Assembly (NCBI GenBank): GCA_964370755.1
Contig: CAYJKL010000011.1
Location: 1-39,487 of the forward strand
DNA length: 39,487 bases
From: CAKOSP01 sp964370755
Lineage (GTDB): Bacteria; Bacillota_I; Bacilli_A; RF39; UBA660
Reading direction: 5' to 3'
In this document: positions 7,726 through 15,439 of the stretch, piece after piece
Layout of the letters: every line of letters begins with the position of its first letter
Position numbering within the stretch: the stretch's first letter is position 1
Notes under the pieces: model-generated
What the model was told of the DNA's origin: nothing
Databases searched by the model: none
What the model saw: only the letters and a program-made list of their open reading frames with translations
Position numbers and translations under genes: made by a program

Positions 7726-8727
7726 ATGAAAGAAAGAAAACCTTTTTTTGGGTATCAAAATAAGAGTACTTTGACTATGAGTATTCCTAAGAAAAATAAA
7801 GTGCCGCTGTATTGTACTTATGTTGATGAAAATGGGGATGTTTGTGGAAAACCTGCTTCAAAAAAACATTATAATATTTACGGTATAATGCTTTGTAAAG
7901 ATTGTATAAAACGTATTAATAAAAATAGTAAATATAGTGAAGAAGTTTTAGATTTTTCTGACGATATTGATTTGCAGACTACAAATATAGAAAACAGAAA
8001 AATTGGATTTAGCAAATCGGAGATGGTTGATACTTTTGAAGATAATGATAGTAAATATAATACTGAGATTGAAGAAGTTTTAAGTGAGTTACCTGCTCCA
8101 CCTGTAAGAAAAAATATTGGTAAACCAATTATTGGTGATTCAGTAGAAGATAAATATTTAGAACTGATTGATTTTAGAAAAAAAACTGTAGAAAGACAAC
8201 TAGAAAAATATGGGAGTGAATCTAGAATTAATAATGCTAATCTTTATATGGAAGAAATTTATAATGTTTTTGTAAAAAGAAAAAAGAAATTAGATGATTT
8301 TGATTTTTTAAATATAATACTTGCAATTAATGTACTAAATTTATGTAATGTTATATCGCCAGCTACTATGTTAAGAGGAGTAGAACTTGCAAGTGCTTCT
8401 GATTATAATATATTATCTAAGATGTTAAATACTATTGCAATATCTGATGACTTTGTTGATGATTTTAATTATTTAATTAGAAATTGTCCTTTTATTGATA
8501 AAACTCCTTGTTATTTAGAAAACGAAAATGGAGAAGTATTTGTTTATTATAATATAGTGCCTGAGTTTGATTATGAATATGCTACTGCGATTAGAAGAGC
8601 ATATTCTAAGATTAGTGGAATTAGTAAGATTTTTACTAAATTTTCAGATTTATACAGAGAAGAAATTATTTCTCCATTAAGAAGCGAATTTTCAAGAAAT
8701 GGGGAAAATATTAAAAATATTAGATAA
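7726..8727 (+). CDS. Unknown protein with an N-terminal zinc-ribbon-like motif
   Basis: A 333-residue soluble protein not matched to any family I know. ATG 7726 follows AGGTGAT; an upstream in-frame TTG inside that site is rejected. Four cysteines, C30 and C40 then C57 and C60 (CKDC), could bind one zinc. A polar, acidic linker (about 75-135) leads to an alpha-helical C-terminal domain. Its LNLCNVISPATMLRG segment (near 198-212) suggests a folded hydrophobic core. It has its own promoter region and terminator. Function unknown. Confidence 0.6.
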   Translation: MKERKPFFGYQNKSTLTMSIPKKNKVPLYCTYVDENGDVCGKPASKKHYNIYGIMLCKDCIKRINKNSKYSEEVLDFSDDIDLQTTNIENRKIGFSKSEMVDTFEDNDSKYNTEIEEVLSELPAPPVRKNIGKPIIGDSVEDKYLELIDFRKKTVERQLEKYGSESRINNANLYMEEIYNVFVKRKKKLDDFDFLNIILAINVLNLCNVISPATMLRGVELASASDYNILSKMLNTIAISDDFVDDFNYLIRNCPFIDKTPCYLENENGEVFVYYNIVPEFDYEYATAIRRAYSKISGISKIFTKFSDLYREEIISPLRSEFSRNGENIKNIR

Positions 8728-8752
8728 AAAAAAGCCTTTTGGGGCTTTTTTT
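8727..8752. terminator. Bidirectional terminator between convergent genes
   Basis: Stem of A-run plus GCC (8727-8736) with GGC plus T-run (8743-8752), loop TTTTGG. It works in either direction for the convergent zinc-ribbon and helicase genes. Confidence 0.8.
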
Positions 8753-8753
8753 G

Positions 8754-10343
8754 TTATTTTCTTTTTCCTTTGTTAGATATTTCAGCTCTAATAGCTCTAC
8801 CATTAAAACTTTTTCCTTTGATTCTTTTCATAAATTCGTTTACTTCTTTAGAATCTACATCAACAAACGTAAATTTTTCTAGAACTTCGATATTTGTGAA
8901 ATAATCTTTTTTCATTTTAGTTTCATCTTTAATAAAATCAAGAAGAGATCCAGTTTTAAGTCTATCTTTTTTACCAATTGTTAAGAAAACTCTTGTTTTA
9001 TTTTTGTCTAATCCTCTAGGTGCTCTTGTTGATTTTTCAATAACAATATTTTTCGTAACATCAGATTTTAAACTTTTATCAACGTTATATTTTAGTAGGG
9101 CTGCAGCAGTATTAAGTAAATCAGTTTTATTTAAATCTCTTAGGTATTCAAATGCTTCTTCTGGTGCTTCAATTGTTTTTGCTTTTTCTAAAACTTCCAT
9201 ATATTTATTATCTAAAATATCTTTTGGAGTAGGTATATTAAATTCATTTACTTTAGCTTTTGTGTGCTTTTCAATGTCTCTTAATTTTCTTGTCTCTTTA
9301 TTAGTAATAAATGTAATAGATGTTCCTTTATTATTAGCTCTACCAGTTCTTCCGATTCTGTGAACGTAAATTTCTACATCTTTCGGTACTTTATAGTTAA
9401 TAACTAAATCAATATTATCAATATGTATTCCTCTTGCTGCTACATCAGTTGCAATTAATATTTGATTTGTACCTTTTTTAAATTTTTCTAATGTATAAAT
9501 ACGTATCTTTTGACCAATATCACCATGCATTAGTAATGGTTTGTATTTATTGGTTTCAAGTTTTTCAGCAAGTTCATCACATTCTTTTTTTGTATGACAA
9601 AAAATTATTGTTTTATTGTCATTTTTGAAATCTAATATTCTACATAAGATATCATATCTTTGTTTTTCACTTACTATTGTATAAAACTGCTCTATGTTGT
9701 CACTTGTTTTTGTAGCACTTTTTATTTCAATGTGTTTATAATCAGGTGACATGTAGTTTTCTGCAAGTTTTTTAATAGATGCTGGCATTGTTGCTGAAAA
9801 CATTAAAGTTTGTTTTTCAGTTTTTATTGAACTGATAATACTTTTTATATCTTCTTCGAATCCCATGTTAAGCATTTCATCTGCTTCATCTAATACAAAT
9901 ATACTAAGTTTGTTTAGTTTAAGTTTCTTTCTTTCGATTAGATCCATTACTCTTCCTGGTGTACCAACTACGATGTCAGCTCCATTTTTAAGTTCGTGTA
10001 TTTGTCTATTGATTGGATCTCCTCCATAGACTGCTGTCATTTTAAATTCTTTTGATTTGTTAAGTTTTTTAAATTCATTACATACTTGTAAGGCAAGTTC
10101 TCTTGTCGGAGTTAATATAAGGGATTGAATATACGTTTTATTAACATCAATTTTTGATAAAATACTAGATGCGAACGCTAAAGTCTTTCCTGTTCCTGTT
10201 TGAGCTTGGCCAATAACATCATTTCCACTTAAAATCAAAGGAATTATTTCTCTTTGAATTTCGCTAGGTTCAGTGATTCCAAGTGCTTCTATTGAGCGCA
10301 AAGTTTCTTCAGTTAGTCCCAGACTTTTAAAATTATTTTCCAT
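8754..10343 (-). CDS. DEAD-box ATP-dependent RNA helicase with DbpA-type RNA-binding domain
   Basis: A 529-residue cold-shock/ribosome-assembly-type helicase of the CsdA/CshA/DbpA group. Motifs in order: Q motif (SEIQ, 27-30), Walker A AQTGTGKT (47-54), PTRELALQ (79-86), TPGR (128-131), DEAD (152-155), SAT (183-185), then AARGI and HRIGRTGRA in the second RecA domain. Residues from about 445 (KTRVFLTIGKKD) to the end match the DbpA RNA-binding domain, which guides such helicases to structured RNA, often 23S rRNA. The start has a strong AAGGAG. It is monocistronic. The exact subfamily (deaD, cshA or dbpA) cannot be fixed by eye. Confidence 0.93.
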   Translation of the reverse strand: MENNFKSLGLTEETLRSIEALGITEPSEIQREIIPLILSGNDVIGQAQTGTGKTLAFASSILSKIDVNKTYIQSLILTPTRELALQVCNEFKKLNKSKEFKMTAVYGGDPINRQIHELKNGADIVVGTPGRVMDLIERKKLKLNKLSIFVLDEADEMLNMGFEEDIKSIISSIKTEKQTLMFSATMPASIKKLAENYMSPDYKHIEIKSATKTSDNIEQFYTIVSEKQRYDILCRILDFKNDNKTIIFCHTKKECDELAEKLETNKYKPLLMHGDIGQKIRIYTLEKFKKGTNQILIATDVAARGIHIDNIDLVINYKVPKDVEIYVHRIGRTGRANNKGTSITFITNKETRKLRDIEKHTKAKVNEFNIPTPKDILDNKYMEVLEKAKTIEAPEEAFEYLRDLNKTDLLNTAAALLKYNVDKSLKSDVTKNIVIEKSTRAPRGLDKNKTRVFLTIGKKDRLKTGSLLDFIKDETKMKKDYFTNIEVLEKFTFVDVDSKEVNEFMKRIKGKSFNGRAIRAEISNKGKRK

Positions 10344-10365
10344 TTTTTCTCCTTTTCACTTCGTG

Positions 10366-10394
10366 ATTATACTACATATTTGTCACAATAGCAA
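10366..10394 (-). promoter_or_regulatory. Promoter of the DEAD-box helicase gene
   Basis: Minus-strand TTGCTA (10389-10394), 17-nt spacer, perfect TATAAT (10366-10371), 22 nt before the helicase start. Confidence 0.6.
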
Positions 10395-10433
10395 ATTAAA
10401 TCGTCAAATATGATGAAAAATCGGCTATTTTGT

Positions 10434-10439
10434 TATAAA
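10434..10439 (+). promoter_or_regulatory. Possible -10 of the nif3-like gene
   Basis: TATAAA, 20 nt before the start codon; no clear -35. Confidence 0.3.
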
Positions 10440-10459
10440 ATAGTTAAAAGAGGTGTTTT

Positions 10460-11200
10460 ATGAAGGTTTTTGATATATATAATAAAATAAATAAGTTTGC
10501 TCCATTTGATAGTCAAGAAGAGTGGGATAATAGTGGACTTTTAATAGGAAGTTTTGATTGTGATGTAAATAAGGTGCTACTTGCACTTGATATTACAAAT
10601 GATGTAGTAAGCGAAGCAATTGAAAAAAAATGTGAGCTTATAATTACTCATCATCCACTTATTTTTAATCCGATTAGAAGTATTAACTTTGATAGTTTAG
10701 TTTCAAAACTTATTCAAAATAATATATGTGTTATAGCTGCGCATACTAATTACGATAAATCTAGTTGCGGTGTTAATTATGTTCTTGCTGAAAAGTTGGG
10801 TTTAAAAAATATTAAAGCTGTTAATGATGAGTGTGGAGTTTTAGTTGGTGAACTTAGTGTTAAGACGTCTAGTTTTAATATTGCTGATTTAGTTAAGACT
10901 AAACTTGGTGTAAAGTATGTAAAAATTACAAATAAAGATATTTTGGTACAAAAAATTGCAGTATGTGGGGGAAGTGGTAGAAGTTATATAAATGATGTTA
11001 TTAAAAGTGGTGCTGATTTATTTATAAGTGCTGAGTTTAAACATAGTGATTATGCTGACAATATGAATTTGGGTTTATCTTTATTAGATGCTGGTCATTT
11101 TGAAACAGAAAAAATTTCTTTGGAAAATTTAAAACAATTACTTGATTTAGATATCGAAATAATTGTTTCGGATAATGATGTATGTCATAAATATATTTAA
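10460..11200 (+). CDS. Nif3-like dinuclear metal centre protein (YbgI/YqfO family)
   Basis: A 246-residue protein close to the compact YbgI form (247 aa); the longer YqfO insert domain is absent. Metal-binding residues are visible: H64-H65 in ITHHPLIF, H95 and D99 in AAHTNYD, and the C-terminal DAGHFETE. Known: toroidal hexamers with two metals per subunit, often annotated as GTP cyclohydrolase I type 2; the true activity is unsettled. RBS AGAGGTG. Its stop codon shares a TTAA with the stop of the convergent downstream gene. Confidence 0.88.
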   Translation: MKVFDIYNKINKFAPFDSQEEWDNSGLLIGSFDCDVNKVLLALDITNDVVSEAIEKKCELIITHHPLIFNPIRSINFDSLVSKLIQNNICVIAAHTNYDKSSCGVNYVLAEKLGLKNIKAVNDECGVLVGELSVKTSSFNIADLVKTKLGVKYVKITNKDILVQKIAVCGGSGRSYINDVIKSGADLFISAEFKHSDYADNMNLGLSLLDAGHFETEKISLENLKQLLDLDIEIIVSDNDVCHKYI

Positions 11201-11709
11201 TCTAGTAAGAAGTCTAGAGAATTTACTTTTTGGTATTTAGTATTTTTGTTTCCTTGGCTGTCATAGTCACTGTTATTTTTACTGAAAAATATTGATGTTC
11301 CTCCACTTTTATTCCATTCATCTAAATTAGATATGTTGTCATCAATTAATATTGAATTTTTAGAATTTACTATATCATTTTTATTTAAATTATAAGGAAC
11401 TAATATTATATCTAGTTTTATACCATGGTCTCTAAAGAAGGTTATCTTAGGTATCCCTTCTTTTTTTATGTTATTTACTTTAGTTAGTATTTTGTAGTGC
11501 TTTGAATTTAATTTTTTTAGTATATTGTTGGAATTATTTATAAACCTTGACTTATTAAGTAGTTTATTCCAGTTAATTGTATATATAAATAAAGTTTTTA
11601 GAAAGTTGGGTATATGTTTTTTTAGAGGAATTTTATTCCAGTACTTTAATATTGTTTCTTCAGTGTTTAAAATTACTTCATCACAATCAATATAATAAAT
11701 TTTTTTCAT
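11197..11709 (-). CDS. HAD-superfamily phosphatase-like protein (5'-nucleotidase type)
   Basis: A 170-residue protein starting IYYIDCDEVILNTE; D8 and D10 form the HAD DxD nucleophile/acid pair. A later stretch, SILIDDNISNLDEWNKSGG, looks like motif IV (DD plus a loop before GG). The middle part is basic and helical, as in the small cap of 5'(3')-deoxyribonucleotidase-like proteins. The substrate is unknown. Start ATG 11709 with GGAGGC. Convergent with the nif3-like gene, overlapping it by 4 bp, so no terminator separates the two. Confidence 0.65.
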   Translation of the reverse strand: MKKIYYIDCDEVILNTEETILKYWNKIPLKKHIPNFLKTLFIYTINWNKLLNKSRFINNSNNILKKLNSKHYKILTKVNNIKKEGIPKITFFRDHGIKLDIILVPYNLNKNDIVNSKNSILIDDNISNLDEWNKSGGTSIFFSKNNSDYDSQGNKNTKYQKVNSLDFLLD

Positions 11710-11780
11710 AGCGCCTCCGCGTGTTTTATAAAGTATATTTTCTAATGATATAAATTATAACTTGAATATTTTGTCGAATT

Positions 11781-11825
11781 TTGACATACTAAAAGTGTTG
11801 ACATATTAAAAAAAATATATAAAAT
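11781..11825 (+). promoter_or_regulatory. Tandem promoters of the adhesin-sortase operon
   Basis: Two TTGACA boxes 17 bp apart (11781-11786 and 11798-11803), each in a direct repeat TTGACATA(C/T)TAAA. The second pairs with TAAAAT (11820-11825, spacer 16); the first with TATTAA (11804-11809, spacer 17). The two -35 boxes could compete or add up. Confidence 0.6.
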
Positions 11826-11835
11826 AGTATGCATG

Positions 11836-11888
11836 TTGCAAGAAGTGCAACTTTAAGAAGTAGTTTACAGGGGGACTGCTTCTTTTTT
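11836..11888 (+). promoter_or_regulatory. Structured leader with attenuator-like hairpin before the adhesin gene
   Basis: Two hairpins. The first is TTGCA/TGCAA around AGAAG (11836-11850). The second is a 10-bp stem, 11855-11864 with 11875-11884 (one G-T wobble), with loop TTACAGGGGG, followed by a T-rich run. The second has intrinsic-terminator form but lies upstream of the start codon at 11908, so it may attenuate transcription of the adhesin operon. No known riboswitch class recognised. Confidence 0.55.
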
Positions 11889-11907
11889 AATTTTTTAAGG
11901 GGGAAAA

Positions 11908-13404
11908 ATGAAAAAATTAATTTATGTAGTATTTTTGTGTTTTATTATGAGTAGTGTTAATGCAGAGGAAATATCGGGGGATTTAGTTAGAACTCCAGTT
12001 GATAATATGTATTATGTTGGTGTTTCTTCTAGTGATAGTTTTGGTTATCAGTTTAAAGAGTATGAAATTGGGGGTAGAATATCTTACTGTATAGAACCTG
12101 GTAAAGATATTAAAACTGATAATTATTTTGGGTCTACTGATTTTACTGTTTCTAATCTTAATGCTTATCAAAAAAATTTGATATCATTATATGCATTTTA
12201 TGGTGATGGTTTTAGTGACCATGATAGTGCTAGATATAGAGCTGCTACTCAGTATTTGATTTGGGAAGTATTAGGTAATTACAAGTTTACTTTTTATACT
12301 GGTCCAAATGGAAGTGGAGAAGTAATAGATTTATCTTATGAAATAAATGAAATAAGAAATTTGGTTAATAATCATAATAAATTTCCATCATTTTTTGGAA
12401 TGACGATAGAAATGGTCGTTGGTAATGAACTTGTTTTAACTGATGTAAATGAATTTCTAGATGATTATGAAGTATCTGTAGTTGGTGATATTAGTGCTAG
12501 TGTGTCTGGAAATGATGTGATAGTTAATAGTATGAGTGAAGGGCTAGGTGGATTAATTTTTAAATATAAGTATGAAACTAAAGATCCAATATTTTTCTAT
12601 TATAATTCTGATTCTCAAAAAATGATTTCTAGGGGAAATGTTAATCTTGGAACTGCTAGCATTAATGTTAAAAGTTATTCTACAAATGCTAGTATAATTA
12701 AAACTGGGGAAGAGTATTCTTATTTGGATAATAATGTTTTATACAATGATATATTACTTGAAAATGTTTCTTTTGATATATTTGCTGCTTCAGATATTTA
12801 TGATGTTTCTGGTGAACTTATTTATAATCAAAATGATTATGTTAATTCGCTTGTTACTTCGGATAAGGGTTATGCACAAGTTAGTAACTTATATTTTGGT
12901 GAATATTATTTAATTGAAACTAATACTAGTGAAAACCATATATTAGATACATCAAAGCATTATTTTACTCTTACAAAAGATAATTTAGATGCAGAAATAA
13001 GTTTAAAAAACTATTTAAGTAAAGGAAGTGTTAGTATTAATAAACAAGATCTTCTTACAGGTGAAGTTTTGCAAGGTGCTTTATTTGGAATATATACTGA
13101 AAATGATGAAGTTATTTTTGAAGGTACAACTGATGAATTTGGTGTTATCTTATTTGAAAATTTACCAATTGGTTTATATTATGTAAAAGAGATTGCTCCT
13201 TTAGATGGTTATATTTTAAATGAAGATAAGAATTATTTTGAAATAACTTATAATGGAGAGATTGTAAGTATGAGTCTTACTAATGAAAAGATTGTTGAGA
13301 TTCCAAATACTAGTTCTTATGATTATAGTGCTAATATAGCTTTGTTTACTACAGGTATTTCTTTTATAGGAATGATTGTTTATGGAAAAAGAAAAAAAGT
13401 TTAG
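11908..13404 (+). CDS. Sortase-anchored surface adhesin with thioester and CnaB (SpaA-like) domains
   Basis: A 498-residue surface protein. Signal peptide about 1-19 (cleavage after VNA). A thioester domain follows: C61 in SYCIEPG and Q115 in TQYLIWE are the expected Cys-Gln pair that forms a covalent host-binding thioester. Two CnaB/SpaA-like modules come next (about 260-368 and 372-462). In the second, K in INKQD and E in VKEIAPLDGY fit an intramolecular isopeptide bond. The C-terminus is a cell-wall sorting signal: IPNTS (465-469), hydrophobic stretch, then KRKK. It is anchored to peptidoglycan by the sortase encoded next, whose gene overlaps its 3' end. The length suggests a short single-chain adhesin or pilus tip rather than a long pilin. 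Confidence 0.85.
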   Translation: MKKLIYVVFLCFIMSSVNAEEISGDLVRTPVDNMYYVGVSSSDSFGYQFKEYEIGGRISYCIEPGKDIKTDNYFGSTDFTVSNLNAYQKNLISLYAFYGDGFSDHDSARYRAATQYLIWEVLGNYKFTFYTGPNGSGEVIDLSYEINEIRNLVNNHNKFPSFFGMTIEMVVGNELVLTDVNEFLDDYEVSVVGDISASVSGNDVIVNSMSEGLGGLIFKYKYETKDPIFFYYNSDSQKMISRGNVNLGTASINVKSYSTNASIIKTGEEYSYLDNNVLYNDILLENVSFDIFAASDIYDVSGELIYNQNDYVNSLVTSDKGYAQVSNLYFGEYYLIETNTSENHILDTSKHYFTLTKDNLDAEISLKNYLSKGSVSINKQDLLTGEVLQGALFGIYTENDEVIFEGTTDEFGVILFENLPIGLYYVKEIAPLDGYILNEDKNYFEITYNGEIVSMSLTNEKIVEIPNTSSYDYSANIALFTTGISFIGMIVYGKRKKV

Positions 13405-13954
13405 AATGATGTTTATTATGTTTTTTATTATTTGTATATTGGGTGCTATCTTTTTAATAATTAAATTTTATAATGTTGAAAGTGAGAGTTTAAGTGAAAA
13501 TAAAATGACACTTAATTACATAAAAACTACAAGTAATTTTAATAATCAGTCTATAAGTGTTACTCAAAATGATTATTTATTTGTTCTTAGCATACCTAGT
13601 ATCGGATTAAAAAAGGGAGTTTCTGAAAATAATAAAGTTGATGATGGTATTTCAATTAATGAAATATTAGTGATGCCTAGTTTGGATGATGAGGGTATGA
13701 TTATTCTTTCTTCACATTCTGGAAATGGTAGTAATGCTTATTTTAATAATTTAAATAAACTTGATATTTATGATGAAGTATATATTTATTATAATGGACT
13801 AAAATTTGTTTATGAAGTAGCGGACTTTGAATTAATTGATAAAAGTGGTACTATGGTTTTTGATAAAAAGTATACGCTTACACTTGTTACTTGTGATATA
13901 GAAAATAAACAATTAATTATATACTTGAATTTATTGTCTAGTGAAGAGTATTGA
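13382..13954 (+). CDS. Sortase; catalytic Arg position apparently not conserved
   Basis: A 190-residue membrane-anchored transpeptidase: N-terminal helix about 9-28, then a sortase barrel. Catalytic H112 lies in SSHSGNG and C171 in TLVTC. The usual downstream Arg in the final strand is not seen; at its position the chain reads NKQLIIYL (K176, Q177). ATG 13382 follows AGGAA at sensible spacing; an in-frame TTG at 13376 is less likely. The gene overlaps the adhesin by 23 bp, so it is translationally coupled and dedicated to that IPNTS substrate. Ends in TGA. The class cannot be assigned with confidence. Confidence 0.8.
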   Translation: MEKEKKFRMMFIMFFIICILGAIFLIIKFYNVESESLSENKMTLNYIKTTSNFNNQSISVTQNDYLFVLSIPSIGLKKGVSENNKVDDGISINEILVMPSLDDEGMIILSSHSGNGSNAYFNNLNKLDIYDEVYIYYNGLKFVYEVADFELIDKSGTMVFDKKYTLTLVTCDIENKQLIIYLNLLSSEEY

Positions 13955-13995
13955 AATTTGTGAAAAATATGTAAAATTTGTGACTACCTGGATAT

Positions 13996-14035
13996 ATATC
14001 TATAAAAATTTTAGTAAATATATTTTTATAGATAT
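13996..14035. repeat. Perfect 14-bp inverted repeat downstream of the sortase
   Basis: ATATCTATAAAAAT (13996-14009) and its exact reverse complement (14022-14035) flank a 12-nt AT-rich centre. There is no T run on either side. It could be an operator, or a 3' mRNA stabiliser of the adhesin-sortase transcript. Confidence 0.45.
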
Positions 14036-14045
14036 TGAATATTTG

Positions 14046-14062
14046 CCGAGAAATCGGTTTTT
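14046..14062 (+). terminator. Short terminator of the adhesin-sortase operon
   Basis: CCGA-GAAA-TCGG hairpin (14046-14057) followed by TTTTTATTTT. The stem is only 4 bp but closed by a stable GNRA loop. Confidence 0.5.
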
Positions 14063-14130
14063 ATTTTGTTTGTGCGTATAATAATATTAAAATTTATTAA
14101 AATAAATAATGAACATTGTAAAAAAACTAC

Positions 14131-14159
14131 TTTTCAAAACAAAAATGATATGATATACT
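14131..14159 (+). promoter_or_regulatory. Promoter of the SipW-substrate operon
   Basis: TTTTCA (14131-14136), 17-nt spacer, TATACT (14154-14159), 21 nt before the start at 14181. A further TATAAT at 14077-14082 has no clear -35. Confidence 0.55.
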
Positions 14160-14180
14160 TTTATAGTAGGGAGTAGAAGT

Positions 14181-14768
14181 ATGAAAGTTAAAATGCTTGC
14201 AGTTATTGCAATTTTTATTACAGTGTTTGGTGTTAGTGTATCGTATGCTAGTTTGAGTACAATGATTGAAATATCAACCACAGGAAGTGTTAGACAAGCG
14301 AATTGGGATATTCATTTTGAAGATATCTCTGCTGTTGATGTTGTTGGGGATGTAGATATAATTACAGCACCACAGTTATCACCTAATACTACTATAATTG
14401 ATGGGTTTGATGTTAGATTTAATGATGTTACTGGCTCAGTCACTTATTACTTTGATGTTGTTAATGACGGAGATTTAAATGCTGAAATTTCTGCTATTAC
14501 ACCTCCGGTTCCTTCTTGTGCAGCTGTAGGAACTGTTGATCCAGACTATATTGGTGATAAGGATACAGTTTGTGGAGCTATTAGTTATACACTTCAATAT
14601 GTTGAAATGGGTGGAACTTATGTTGATTTAGCAGTAGGTGATACTCTGGCAGCTGGAGAAAGAAAAAGACTAAGGTTACAATTTAGTTATAGTGATGTTT
14701 TTCTTCCTGCTAATCAAATAAATATTACAGGGTTAGACTATTTGGTTACCTATGCACATGATAGATAG
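14181..14768 (+). CDS. TasA/camelysin-like SipW-dependent secreted protein, copy 1
   Basis: A 195-residue secreted beta-rich protein. The N-terminus, a lysine, then a hydrophobic stretch to about 24 ending SYASLSTM, is the SipW-type signal peptide. The mature part has evenly spaced short strands and a GSVTYYFDVVNDGDLNAEI segment (near 91-110) that resembles the second copy. Two cysteines (SCAAVG and TVCGAIS) could form a disulfide. Known: TasA, CalY and relatives are processed by SipW and form biofilm-matrix fibres. Their gene order with an ER-type signal peptidase supports the same here. First gene of a four-gene operon; RBS GGGAG. Confidence 0.7.
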   Translation: MKVKMLAVIAIFITVFGVSVSYASLSTMIEISTTGSVRQANWDIHFEDISAVDVVGDVDIITAPQLSPNTTIIDGFDVRFNDVTGSVTYYFDVVNDGDLNAEISAITPPVPSCAAVGTVDPDYIGDKDTVCGAISYTLQYVEMGGTYVDLAVGDTLAAGERKRLRLQFSYSDVFLPANQINITGLDYLVTYAHDR

Positions 14769-14774
14769 GTATTT

Positions 14775-14789
14775 AATCACACAGTGATT
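14775..14789 (+). other. Small hairpin between the two SipW-substrate genes
   Basis: AATCAC/GTGATT with loop ACA, followed by TTTATAT. Too weak for a firm terminator; may stabilise the upstream message or cause partial termination. Confidence 0.3.
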
Positions 14790-14819
14790 TTATATATAAA
14801 ATAATAGAGAGGAGATTTT

Positions 14820-15428
14820 ATGAGATCTGAAAGAAATATGAAAATATTAGCAATTGTAGCAATTGTTATAGCGGTAGGAGGGTTATCAATAGGTTTTGCA
14901 ACTTTTTCTACGATGTTAAGTATTACTAATACTACTGCATCAGTTACACCGGCTGAATTTGAGCCTGTGTTTACTAATTTACAACCTGCTGTAGTTACTG
15001 GTACTGCTACTGCATCTGCACCGACGTTTACACCTAGTACGACTATTATGGAAAATATCGCAATTACACTACAAAATCCAGGTGATTCTGCTAGTTATAC
15101 GTTCGATATTCATAACGCTGGTACTATGAACGCTGAAATTACAGCTATGACTATGGCTGGACTTAGCGGTGCTGCTCTAGGATGTAATGTAGCTGGAGAC
15201 TCTGCTCATGTTGATGCTGTTTCTGTATGTTCTGATTTAGAGTATACTTTAACTTATAATGATGGTGGAGCTAATGTTGCCGTTAATGATACGCTTACTG
15301 TTGGACAAACAAGAACTGTTACATTAACACTAACTTATGATCCTGCTGATGCAGCAGCATTACCGACTAATGCTGTTAGTGTTACTGGTCTTGATATTAT
15401 TCTTACGTATACACACGATAGAGATTAG
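14820..15428 (+). CDS. TasA/camelysin-like SipW-dependent secreted protein, copy 2
   Basis: A 202-residue paralog of the preceding protein. SipW-type signal to about residue 28 (IGFATFSTM matches SYASLSTM in copy 1). Shared landmarks: a phenylalanine-rich FTNLQPAVVTG block, TPSTTIMENI against SPNTTIIDGF, SASYTFDIHNAGTMNAEI, two cysteines (LGCNVA and SVCSDL), and the same ending, TYTHDRD versus TYAHDR. Composition is richer in Ala/Thr than copy 1, typical of secreted matrix protein. Known relatives polymerise into fibres; polymerisation here is inference. RBS GAGAGGAG, 51 bp after copy 1. Confidence 0.7.
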   Translation: MRSERNMKILAIVAIVIAVGGLSIGFATFSTMLSITNTTASVTPAEFEPVFTNLQPAVVTGTATASAPTFTPSTTIMENIAITLQNPGDSASYTFDIHNAGTMNAEITAMTMAGLSGAALGCNVAGDSAHVDAVSVCSDLEYTLTYNDGGANVAVNDTLTVGQTRTVTLTLTYDPADAAALPTNAVSVTGLDIILTYTHDRD

Positions 15429-15439
15429 AATTAGAAAGG

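Noticed and set aside
11197..11200. Overlapping stop codons as a regulatory feature
   Set aside because: TTAA lets both convergent genes end in TAA; this is a compact coincidence common in AT-rich genomes.
11836..11907. Known riboswitch upstream of the adhesin
   Set aside because: The leader is under 80 nt with two simple hairpins and lacks conserved cores of the c-di-GMP, SAM or T-box types.
13382..13954. UGA-as-tryptophan genetic code
   Set aside because: UGA terminates the sortase, aguD and the 166-aa gene at sensible positions, and tryptophans are encoded by TGG throughout.
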